Source: Nocardioides sp.
GTDB taxonomy: Bacteria > Actinomycetota > Actinomycetes > Propionibacteriales > Nocardioidaceae
Assembly (NCBI RefSeq): GCF_016462705.1
Contig: NZ_JAEMSS010000018.1
Coordinates: 1 to 37,850 of the forward strand
Direction of reading: 5' to 3'
DNA length: 37,850 nucleotides
In this document: positions 1 to 7,770 of the stretch, one piece after another
How positions within the stretch are numbered: the stretch's first letter is position 1
How the letters are laid out: each line of letters starts with the position of its first letter
Position numbers and translations under genes: made by a program
The notes under the pieces: model-generated
The model's database searches: none
Told to the model about the DNA's origin: nothing
Seen by the model: the letters and a program-made list of their open reading frames with translations, nothing else

Positions 1-319
1 TCGGCAGCCCGTTGTCGTCCCAGCCCATCGGGTAGAAGACCGACTTGCCGCGCATCCGCTGGTAGCGGGCGATCAGGTCGGTGTGGGTGTAGGAGAAGAC
101 GTGCCCGACGTGCAGCGACCCGCTCACCGTCGGCGGCGGCGTGTCGATCGAGTAGACGTTCTCGCGCGGCTGCGTGCGGTCGAACGCGTACGTCGAGGCG
201 GCCTTCCACTGCTCGGCCCACTTCGCCTCGAGTCCCTCCAGGGCAGGCTTGGCCGGTACGACGACCGGGCGCGATGCGTCCGGCGTGTCCGGGGCCTGAT
301 CTGCAAGAACTTCGGTCAT
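1..319 (-). CDS. valS: Valine--tRNA ligase, N-terminal part (runs off window start)
   Basis: Reverse translation from ATG at 319: [39 protein letters not shown]...[56 protein letters not shown]; class I HxGH (HVGH) and ValRS-type N-terminus. Confidence 0.93.
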   Translation of the reverse strand, partial: MTEVLADQAPDTPDASRPVVVPAKPALEGLEAKWAEQWKAASTYAFDRTQPRENVYSIDTPPPTVSGSLHVGHVFSYTHTDLIARYQRMRGKSVFYPMGWDDNGLP

Positions 320-410
320 GCGGTCAAGCCTAGGGCGGCGTGGCGCCGTGCCGGAAAACGGTCCGGAGTATCACGGGCACCGTTAGCCTGCTCTTGTACC
401 AGCTGAGGAC

Positions 411-908
411 GTGCTGAGAATGGGGGGAGCCGTGGTGTCCACACCTGCCTCGAGCACGCTGCCGACCCCCTCGGCCGTCCCCCGGACGGGCTGTGACCTC
501 CAGCCGGTCGACGTCGTGCGGGACGCGGTCCGGCACTTCGGGGCGCGCTACCTCGACCGGGTCTACACACCGGCCGAGCAGGCGTCGTACGCCGCCGGTG
601 GGCCGGCCTCGCTCGCGGCCCGGTTCGCGGCCAAGGAGGCGGTCCTCAAGCTGATCGGGACCGCGGACGGCGTCGACCTGCGCAGCGTGGAGATCAGGAC
701 GCCCGCGGTCGGCGGTGGCCGGCCGGCGGTGCACCTCACCGGCCGCGCCGCCGAGCTCGCCGAGGAAGCCGGCGTGGACGCCGCGGGCATCGACGTCAGC
801 CTGAGCCACACCGCCGACCTCGCCATGGCGGTCGCGATCGGGCTCCAGCGCCCCACCACCCAGACCACGAACGAGACCGCCACCATGAACGAGACAGGCA
901 CCGCATGA
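411..908 (+). CDS. Holo-ACP synthase / 4'-phosphopantetheinyl transferase-like (start may be 420, 432 or 435)
   Basis: AcpS-like motifs: GCDLQPVDVVRDAVRHFGARYLDRVYTPAEQ ... LAARFAAKEAVLKLIG ... DVSLSHTADLAMAVAI. Stop overlaps the next ATG (ATGA). Confidence 0.85.
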   Translation: MLRMGGAVVSTPASSTLPTPSAVPRTGCDLQPVDVVRDAVRHFGARYLDRVYTPAEQASYAAGGPASLAARFAAKEAVLKLIGTADGVDLRSVEIRTPAVGGGRPAVHLTGRAAELAEEAGVDAAGIDVSLSHTADLAMAVAIGLQRPTTQTTNETATMNETGTA

Positions 909-1177
909 CCGTCAAGGACCAGATCCGCGCCATCCTGGGGCAGCACGCCAAGCTCTCCACCGACATCTCCGCGGTGGGCGACGGTGACGACCTCTACGCG
1001 GCCGGGATGACCTCCCATGCCTCGGTGACGGTGATGCTGGCGTGCGAGGACGAGTGGGACATCGAGTTCCCCCAGCAGATGCTGAAGAAGAGCACCTTCG
1101 CCTCGGTGGACGCGATCGCCGCGGCCCTGGCCGAGCTCGACATCACCGACGGCGTCGGCTCCGGGGTGTCGTCGTGA
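905..1177 (+). CDS. Acyl (aminoacyl) carrier protein
   Basis: 90 aa, ACP-like helix pattern; DDLYAAGMTSHASVTVMLACEDEWDIEFPQQML with candidate phosphopantetheine Ser in GMTSHAS; between AcpS and an acyl-CoA-dehydrogenase-like gene with overlapping stop/start codons. Confidence 0.88.
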   Translation: MTVKDQIRAILGQHAKLSTDISAVGDGDDLYAAGMTSHASVTVMLACEDEWDIEFPQQMLKKSTFASVDAIAAALAELDITDGVGSGVSS

Positions 1178-2355
1178 AGCTGGCTGACGAGCACGAGGGC
1201 GTCGCGGAGGTCGTCGCGGTCGCGCGCCGGATCGGCCGTGACGTCGCCGCCGTCCACGCCGCCGACGTGGACGCCCACGCCCGGTTCCCCAAGGAGACCG
1301 TCGACGCGTTCCGCGCCGAGGGACTGCTCGGCGCGCTGGTCCCCGTGGAGCTCGGTGGCCTCGGCCACGACCTGCGCCAGGCCGCCGCGGTCGTCCGCGA
1401 GGTCGCCCGGCACTGCGCGTCCTCGGCGATGATCCTGGCGATGCACCACATCAAGGTCGCCTCGGTGGTGCGGCACATGACCTCCCGGACGGTGGAGGAC
1501 TTCATGCGCCGGGTCGCCACCGAACAGCTGCTGCTGGCCTCGGCCACCACCGAGATCGGCATCGGCGGCAACACCCGCAACTCCTCCTGCTGGGTCGAGC
1601 GGGAGGGTGACGGACCCGACCAGCGGTTCCGCCTGACCAAGCAGGCGCCGGTCATCTCCTACGGGCAGTACGCCGACGCGATCATCGTGACGGCCCGGCG
1701 CGACGCCGACAGCGCCCCCAGCGAGCAGGTCATGGTGATCTGCGAGGCGAAGGACGTGACCCTGACGCCGATCTCCGGCTGGGACACCCTGGGCTTCCGG
1801 GGCACCTGCTCACTCGGGTTCACCCTCGAGGCGACCGGACCGGCCGACCTGGTGATGGACCACCCCTTCGGCGACATCTCGACCGAGACGATGCTGCCCA
1901 CCTCGCACCTGCTGTGGTCCTCGTTGTGGCTGGGCCTGGCCGAGGAGGCCTCGTGGCGGGCCCAGCGCTTCATCCAGAAGGCCGCCCGCAAGGACCTCAA
2001 CCAGACCCCGCCAGGCGCGCCTCGCCTGGCCGCGCTGATGGTGACCAGGCAGCAGCTCGCGTCGTCGGTCGACGCGCTGATGAGCCGCTACCTCGACATC
2101 ATGGACGACGCCGAGGAGACCAGCTCGATCGACTTCATGGTCGCCATCAACACGCTCAAGGTGTCCGCGTCCACGTTGGTCGTCGACATCATCAACCAGG
2201 CGATGCTGATCGTCGGGATCCAGGGCTACCGGGAGGACACCGAGTACTCGCTGGGCCGGCTGCTGCGCGACGCGCACGGTGCGGCGGTGATGGTCAACAA
2301 CGACCGGATCGCCGGCAACACCGCCCAGCTCGCCCTCATGCAGCGCGAGAGCTGA
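1174..2355 (+). CDS. Acyl-CoA dehydrogenase-fold flavoprotein
   Basis: GTG start at 1174 overlaps ACP stop (GTGA). ACAD architecture: FPKETVDAFRAEGLLGALVPVELGGLG ... ASATTEIGIGGNTRNSSC ... GWDTLGFRGTCSLGFTLE ... QGYREDTEYSLGRLLRDAHGA. Confidence 0.88.
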   Translation: MKLADEHEGVAEVVAVARRIGRDVAAVHAADVDAHARFPKETVDAFRAEGLLGALVPVELGGLGHDLRQAAAVVREVARHCASSAMILAMHHIKVASVVRHMTSRTVEDFMRRVATEQLLLASATTEIGIGGNTRNSSCWVEREGDGPDQRFRLTKQAPVISYGQYADAIIVTARRDADSAPSEQVMVICEAKDVTLTPISGWDTLGFRGTCSLGFTLEATGPADLVMDHPFGDISTETMLPTSHLLWSSLWLGLAEEASWRAQRFIQKAARKDLNQTPPGAPRLAALMVTRQQLASSVDALMSRYLDIMDDAEETSSIDFMVAINTLKVSASTLVVDIINQAMLIVGIQGYREDTEYSLGRLLRDAHGAAVMVNNDRIAGNTAQLALMQRES

Positions 2356-2365
2356 GTCCACGACC

Positions 2366-3277
2366 GTGCCCGCGCCGTACGCCACCCCCGAGGACCTGCG
2401 GACCGTCCTGCTCGACGCGGGGCTGCTCGTGCAGACCCGCACCGACGGGCTCTACCACCGCTCGGGCGACTTCGAGGGGGTCCTGCAGGGAGTGGAGCGG
2501 TACGCCGCCGAGCAGCGCACCGACGCGACGGCGCCGCGGCGCTGGTTCCCGCCGATCATGGCCCGCGACGACTTCCTGCGCACCGACTACCTGCGCTCCT
2601 TCCCGGACCTCGTCGGGTCCGTCGACGTGTTCACCGGGGGCGACCAGGAGCACAAGCAACTGCTCGCCGAGCTGGAGGAGGGCCGGGACTGGACGCTCGC
2701 GCTGGACCCGGCCGAGGTGGTGCTGAGCTCGTCGATCTGCCACAGCCTCTACGGCACCCTGCCCACCGGGATCCCGGACGACGGGCTGCTGCACGAGTGC
2801 TGCGGGTTCGCGTTCCGGCACGAGCCGAGCCTCGACCCGGCCCGGATGCAGTCGTTCCGGATGTACGAGTTCGTGCTCGTCGGGACGCCGGCGCAGGCCG
2901 TGGCGCACCGCGACCTGTGGCTGCAGCGAGGCCTGGACTCGCTCGCGGCGCTCGGCCTGTCGGTGCGCAGCGATGCCGCCAACGACCCGTTCTTCGGGCG
3001 GGTCGGCCGGATGCTGGCCGCCAACCAGCTGCACGCCGAGCTGAAGTACGAGGTCCTGATCGACCTCACCGAGGCCAAGCCGACGGCGATCGCCTCCGCC
3101 AACTACCACGAGGACCACTTCGGCCTGCCGTTCGGCCTGACCACCCCGGACGGCGAGGTCGCGCACAGCGCCTGCTTCGGCTACGGCCTGGAGCGGATCA
3201 CGCTGGCCCTGTTCGCCACGCACGGCACCGACGTGACGGGCTGGCCCGGCGAGGTCCGGTCCCTCCTGGGATGTTGA
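2366..3277 (+). CDS. Amino acid--[acyl-carrier-protein] ligase (class II aaRS-like, no tRNA-binding domain)
   Basis: Class II motif 2-like HECCGFAFRHEPSLDPARMQSFRMYEFV and motif 3-like CFGYGLERITLALF; candidate Zn ligands C (SSICHSLYG), E (RMYEFV), C (SACFGYG). About 303 aa, catalytic core only; beside a carrier protein gene, as for the aa:CP ligases typified by Bradyrhizobium Bll0957. Confidence 0.88.
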   Translation: MPAPYATPEDLRTVLLDAGLLVQTRTDGLYHRSGDFEGVLQGVERYAAEQRTDATAPRRWFPPIMARDDFLRTDYLRSFPDLVGSVDVFTGGDQEHKQLLAELEEGRDWTLALDPAEVVLSSSICHSLYGTLPTGIPDDGLLHECCGFAFRHEPSLDPARMQSFRMYEFVLVGTPAQAVAHRDLWLQRGLDSLAALGLSVRSDAANDPFFGRVGRMLAANQLHAELKYEVLIDLTEAKPTAIASANYHEDHFGLPFGLTTPDGEVAHSACFGYGLERITLALFATHGTDVTGWPGEVRSLLGC

Positions 3278-3302
3278 GCCCTGAGATGTCGAGCAGGGTG
3301 TC

Positions 3303-5015
3303 GTGCTGAGCAGGCAGGTGTGGTTCGGCCCGGACGAGCGACCGCTCTACGGCTGGGTCGCCATGCCGGCCGACGGGCTGGTCCGCGGCGGTGTCGTCCT
3401 CTGCCCGCCGATGGGGGAGGAGGGGCGCTCGGCGCACCGGACCTTCCGGCGGCTCGCCGAGGCGCTCGCCGGCCGTGGCCTGGTCGCCCTGCGCTTCGAC
3501 TACGACGGCACCGGCGACTCCGCGGGACTCCAGGACGACCCGGACCGGGTGGCCTCCTGGCTGGCCAGCGTCGAGGCGGCCCGGCAGTACCTCCTCGACC
3601 TCGGCGCGCCCCACGTCTCGGCGGTCGGCATGCGCCTGGGCGCGACCCTGGCGGCCTGCCAGGCCGCCGCGTCGTCGCCGTTCCGCTCACTGGCGCTGTG
3701 GGACCCGTGCCTGAGCGGACGCACGTTCCTGCGCGAGGGCGAGGCGCTCTTCCTGCTCGGCGAGGACGACGGGCGGGCGCACGACGACGGGCTGCGGCAC
3801 ACGCCGGGCTTCCAGTACGACGCCGCGACCGCGTCGGCCCTGCGCGGCGTCGACCTGGCGAAGCTCCCGGAGGACCGGCCGCTGGCCGACCGGGTGCTCC
3901 TGCTCACCCGCACCGACCGGCCCGCGCCCGAGGGCATCGAGCGGCGGGTCCGGCTCGAGCCCGGGGACCTCACCTTCGGGCCGGCCACCGCGCAGGACCA
4001 GCTCCTCGACCGGACGCCGAGCGACTGCTACGTCCCCGAGGAGGCGCTGGCCTCGGTCGTGGGGTGGCTCGTGGCCGGCACCGACGAGGCCCGGGTCCCC
4101 GTCAAGACACCCGAGGAGTCCGGCGTACGCGTGGCGTCGGCCGGCCCCGGCTCGCGGCCGGTCCTCGAGCGGCCGACCCGGATCGGGTCGTTCGGGCTCT
4201 ACGGCATCGTCGACGAGCCGGTGACCCCGACCGACGCGCCCTGGGTGGTGCTGGTCAACGTGGCCGCCGAGCACCACATCGGCCCGGGCCGGCGCTGGGT
4301 GGAGTTCGCCCGGCGCTGGGCCGGCGACGGCTACCGGGTGGTGCGGATCGACCAGAGCGGCATCGGCGACAGCCCGTCCCACCCCGGCCAGGTGGAGGAC
4401 GAGCCGTTCGCGCCCGAGTGGATCGACGACATGCGGGAGGTCGTCCGTGAGCTGGCGGCCGACGGGTCGACGGTGGTGATCGCCGGGCTCTGCTCGGGGT
4501 CCTACTCGGCGTTCGAGGTGGCGCTGTGGGAGCGCGTCGAGGCGGTCTTCGCGGTCAACCCGCGGCTCACGCTCTACCCCGCGGCGAAGGGCACCCACGT
4601 CTACACACCGATCCGGCGGGCCGGCATCGTCCCGGCGGCACCGATCGCGGCGCTGGCCCGGCGGCACCGGATCCTGGCCGGCGGCCTGTGGCGCATCTAC
4701 CGCCAGGTGGCGGTCTGGCACGGCCCGTTCCGGGTGCTGCGCAGCGTCGTGAGACGCGGGACCGCCGTGCACGTGAGCGCGTGCCGCGACGACGCCCAGC
4801 ACTTCACCGAGGTCCTCTTCTGGCGCCCGTTCCTGGCCCGGCTGCGGCGGAACCCGCGGTTCCGCTTCGACCAGGACGAGGTCTTCGACCACTCGCTGCT
4901 CAGCCGGGCCGGCCAGCTGGCCACCTTCGACCGGGCGTCGGACTTCCTGGCGACCTACGTGCCGCTGGTCGACCGGCCAGGCACCGACGGCGTCGACGGG
5001 CGGGCCGCGTCGTGA
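3303..5015 (+). CDS. Tandem alpha/beta-hydrolase-fold protein
   Basis: 570 aa from GTG. Two halves each with hydrolase-fold signatures: GGVVLCPPMGEEGRSAHRTFRRLAEALAGRGLVALRFDYDGTGDSAG and NVAAEHHIGPGRRWVEFARRWAGDGYRVVRIDQSGIGDS...VVIAGLCSGSYSAFE. Confidence 0.82.
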   Translation: MLSRQVWFGPDERPLYGWVAMPADGLVRGGVVLCPPMGEEGRSAHRTFRRLAEALAGRGLVALRFDYDGTGDSAGLQDDPDRVASWLASVEAARQYLLDLGAPHVSAVGMRLGATLAACQAAASSPFRSLALWDPCLSGRTFLREGEALFLLGEDDGRAHDDGLRHTPGFQYDAATASALRGVDLAKLPEDRPLADRVLLLTRTDRPAPEGIERRVRLEPGDLTFGPATAQDQLLDRTPSDCYVPEEALASVVGWLVAGTDEARVPVKTPEESGVRVASAGPGSRPVLERPTRIGSFGLYGIVDEPVTPTDAPWVVLVNVAAEHHIGPGRRWVEFARRWAGDGYRVVRIDQSGIGDSPSHPGQVEDEPFAPEWIDDMREVVRELAADGSTVVIAGLCSGSYSAFEVALWERVEAVFAVNPRLTLYPAAKGTHVYTPIRRAGIVPAAPIAALARRHRILAGGLWRIYRQVAVWHGPFRVLRSVVRRGTAVHVSACRDDAQHFTEVLFWRPFLARLRRNPRFRFDQDEVFDHSLLSRAGQLATFDRASDFLATYVPLVDRPGTDGVDGRAAS

Positions 5016-5947
5016 TCAGCCTGTTCGGGCTCGACCCCGCGACGTACCGGCAGCACCCGCTGCACGACGGCGAGCGGACCTACCAGGAGACCAACTGCTT
5101 CGCCGACTGCGTCATCGAGCTGGTCGCGGCGGCGGGGCACGAGCCGGAGGCGATGCTGGCGGGCACCGCCGCGGTCGACTTCGAGGTCGACCAGTGGACG
5201 TTCTTCAAGCCGGCCCCCGAGGACCTGGTCACCCTCTACGGCCTCGACCTGCACGAGATGCAGCCCTACCGCTCCATCCCCGAGCAGACCGCCGCCCGGC
5301 TCGCGCTCGGGCAGACGACGATGCCCGAGGTCGACTCCTACTGGCTCCCGGACGTCGCGGCGACCGACTACCGCACCAACCACGTGAAGAGCTCCATCGT
5401 CATCGAGGGGATCGACCCCGACGCCCGGGTGCTGCGCTACTTCCACAACGCGGGCTACTTCGAGCTGTCCGGGGAGGACTACGACGGGCTGTTCGCGGAG
5501 CCCGCGCTGCCGCCGTACGTCGAGCTGGTGCGCTTCGGGGTGGCGCCCGCGCTCTCCGGCGACGCGCTCCGTGATGCTGCGCGCGTCCTTCTCGCCGACT
5601 CCCTTGGCCGCCGGCCCGCGGACAACCCGTTCGACCGGTTCCTGGCGGCGCTCGAGGCGGACCTGCCGCGGCTGCTGGAAGGGGACGAGGCCGACTACCA
5701 CGCGTACGCGTTCCACAACCCGCGGATGGCCGGCGCCTCGTTCGAGCTGCTCGCGAGCCACGTGCGGTGGCTCCTCGGCGAGGAGGGCGAGCAGGCGGCG
5801 GCCGCCCTCGACGACGTGGTCGGTGGCACCAAGATGCTGCTGTTCCGGCTGGCCCGGCGCCGCGCGTTCGACGTCGCCGGGGTCGTCGGCCCGATGGCCG
5901 AGGGCTACGCGACCGCGATGACCGAGCTCGACCGTCTGGTTTCCTGA
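5012..5947 (+). CDS. DUF1839 family protein
   Basis: GTG start overlaps previous stop (GTGA). VISLFGLDPATYRQHPLHDGERTYQETNCFADCVIELVAAAGHEPEAMLAGTAAVDFEVDQWTFFKPAPEDL recognised as DUF1839-like and typical of aa:CP ligase neighbourhoods. Confidence 0.8.
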   Translation: MISLFGLDPATYRQHPLHDGERTYQETNCFADCVIELVAAAGHEPEAMLAGTAAVDFEVDQWTFFKPAPEDLVTLYGLDLHEMQPYRSIPEQTAARLALGQTTMPEVDSYWLPDVAATDYRTNHVKSSIVIEGIDPDARVLRYFHNAGYFELSGEDYDGLFAEPALPPYVELVRFGVAPALSGDALRDAARVLLADSLGRRPADNPFDRFLAALEADLPRLLEGDEADYHAYAFHNPRMAGASFELLASHVRWLLGEEGEQAAAALDDVVGGTKMLLFRLARRRAFDVAGVVGPMAEGYATAMTELDRLVS

Positions 5948-5951
5948 CCAC

Positions 5952-7709
5952 GTGCGCGAGGTCCTGGAGTTCGAGCGGATCACCCCGGAGCCGGGTCCGG
6001 ACGCCGACTCGGTGCGTCACGAATGGGTGGCCCAGGTCGAGGTCGACGAACCGGGGGGCGCGACCCTCGAGATCGGGGGCATCGCGACGGTCTGGGACGT
6101 CCTGGTCAATGGCGACGTCGTCGCCTCCGGGCGCTCGATGTTCGAACCCCGCACGGTGGACGTGTCCGGTGCCGTGCGGTCCGGCGGCAACGAGGTGCGG
6201 GTCGTCGTGCACCCGCTGACCGACCTGCTCGACGAGCTGCCCCGCAAGCCCCGGGCGCGCTGGCGGACCATGCTCGTCGACGAGCCGCGGCTGCGCTGGG
6301 TGCGGACCCAGGTCCTCGGCCGCGCGCCCGGGTTCGCACCCGGCCCGCCCGTGGTCGGGCCGTACCGGCCGATGGTGCTGGCCACCGAGCCGGCGCCGGT
6401 GGCCGATCGCGTGGGCACCTGGTGGCCGCACACCCACGGCACGCGGGAGGCGACGGGGCACCGCACCGTCGAGAACCGGTCGGAGGACTCGCTCGACCTC
6501 CGGGTCAACGGCGAGCGGGTGTTCGTCCGCGGCGTCGTGTGGACGCCGGGCGACCTCGCGGCGCTCGACACCGCCGTGGAGCTGGGCTTCAACCTGGTCC
6601 GGGTCAGCGGCGTCTCGGCCTACGAGAGCGACGAGTTCTACCGGCGCTGCGACGAGCTCGGGCTGATGGTGTGGCAGGACCTGATGTTCGCCACGTTCGA
6701 CTACCCGCTGTCCGACGAGTCGTTCCGGAGCACGGTCGAGGCCGAGGTCCGGGACCAGCTGGCCCGGCTCAGTGACCACCCGTGCGTCGTGGTCGTCTGC
6801 GGTAGCGCCGAGCACGAGCAGCAGGCGGCGATGTTCGGGGTCAGCCCCTCGACCGGGTACGCCGGCGAGCTGGCGGCGTTCCTGAAACCGCTGTTCGACG
6901 ACTCCGGCGTCGACGCCGTGTGGGTGGACAGCTCGCCGAGCGGCGGCGACCCGGTGGTCCGCGTCGACACCGGGATCGCGCAGTACTTCGGGGTCGGGGC
7001 GTACCTCCGCGACCTGCCGGACGCCCGGCACAGCGGCGTGCGGTTCGCCGCCGAGTGCCTGGCCTTCGCCAACCTTCCCGACCCGCTCGTCGCCGGGGGC
7101 GTGCCGCGGGACAACGGTGCCGACTGGGACTTCGCCGACGTCCGCGAGCACTACGCCCTGGCCCGCTACGGCCCGGACGCGACCGAGACCGAGCGGCAGC
7201 GGGTCACGGGCGAGGTGATGGCCGACGTCTTCGGCGAGTGGCGTCGGCCGGCCTCACCGTGCGGCGGCGGCATCGTGCTGTGGCTGCGGGACCTCGAGCC
7301 GGGTTCCGGCTGGGGCCTCCTCGACCACACCGGCTCGCCCAAGCCGGCGGCGCACGCCCTCGCGCCCGTCCTGCAGCCGACCGCGGTCTGGCTCGTCGAC
7401 GAGGGGCTCAACGGGCTCGACGTCCACGTCGCCCACGACCGCGGTGAGCCGGCCGACCTGACCCTCGCCGTGGAGCTGCTCCGCGAGGACGGCTCGGTCA
7501 TCGAGTCCGCCGAGCGGGCCTGGACGATGGAGCCGCACGGGCACCGGCGCTGGACGGTCGACGCCCTGCTCGGCCGGTTCGCGGACTCGTCGTACGCCTA
7601 CCGCTTCGGCCCGCCCCCGCACGCCGCGGTCCGGGCGAGCCTCACCGGCGACAGCATCGAGCGCGAGTCGACCTGGCACGTCCCCGGCCCGCCGACTCGG
7701 CGTTACTGA
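5952..7709 (+). CDS. Glycoside hydrolase family 2-like (beta-mannosidase-like) protein
   Basis: RVNGERVFVRGVVWTPGDLAALDTAVELGFNLVRVSGVSAYESDEFYRRCDELGLMVWQDLMFATFDYPLSDESF matches the GH2 beta-mannosidase TIM-barrel pattern; candidate acid/base Glu in VCGSAEHEQ, candidate nucleophile Glu in RFAAECLAFANLPDP. Confidence 0.78.
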   Translation: MREVLEFERITPEPGPDADSVRHEWVAQVEVDEPGGATLEIGGIATVWDVLVNGDVVASGRSMFEPRTVDVSGAVRSGGNEVRVVVHPLTDLLDELPRKPRARWRTMLVDEPRLRWVRTQVLGRAPGFAPGPPVVGPYRPMVLATEPAPVADRVGTWWPHTHGTREATGHRTVENRSEDSLDLRVNGERVFVRGVVWTPGDLAALDTAVELGFNLVRVSGVSAYESDEFYRRCDELGLMVWQDLMFATFDYPLSDESFRSTVEAEVRDQLARLSDHPCVVVVCGSAEHEQQAAMFGVSPSTGYAGELAAFLKPLFDDSGVDAVWVDSSPSGGDPVVRVDTGIAQYFGVGAYLRDLPDARHSGVRFAAECLAFANLPDPLVAGGVPRDNGADWDFADVREHYALARYGPDATETERQRVTGEVMADVFGEWRRPASPCGGGIVLWLRDLEPGSGWGLLDHTGSPKPAAHALAPVLQPTAVWLVDEGLNGLDVHVAHDRGEPADLTLAVELLREDGSVIESAERAWTMEPHGHRRWTVDALLGRFADSSYAYRFGPPPHAAVRASLTGDSIERESTWHVPGPPTRRY

Positions 7710-7731
7710 CGCGCAGTAGCGCCGACTCGGC
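7691..7731. repeat. Palindromic hairpin element overlapping the GH2-like stop codon
   Basis: GCCGACTCGGCGTTACTG / ACGCG / CAGTAGCGCCGACTCGGC: 18-nt arms pair at 16/18; each arm also contains the 11-bp palindrome GCCGACTCGGC. Confidence 0.75.
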
Positions 7732-7770
7732 GGCCAGCGGAATCCGGGTGCGCCCGACGCCCTCGGCACG

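Noticed and set aside
83-406. 107-aa plus-strand ORF
   Set aside because: Antisense to valS; Arg-rich shadow translation.
5400-7151. 583-aa minus-strand ORF
   Set aside because: Antisense to the DUF1839 and GH2-like genes, which have recognisable motifs.
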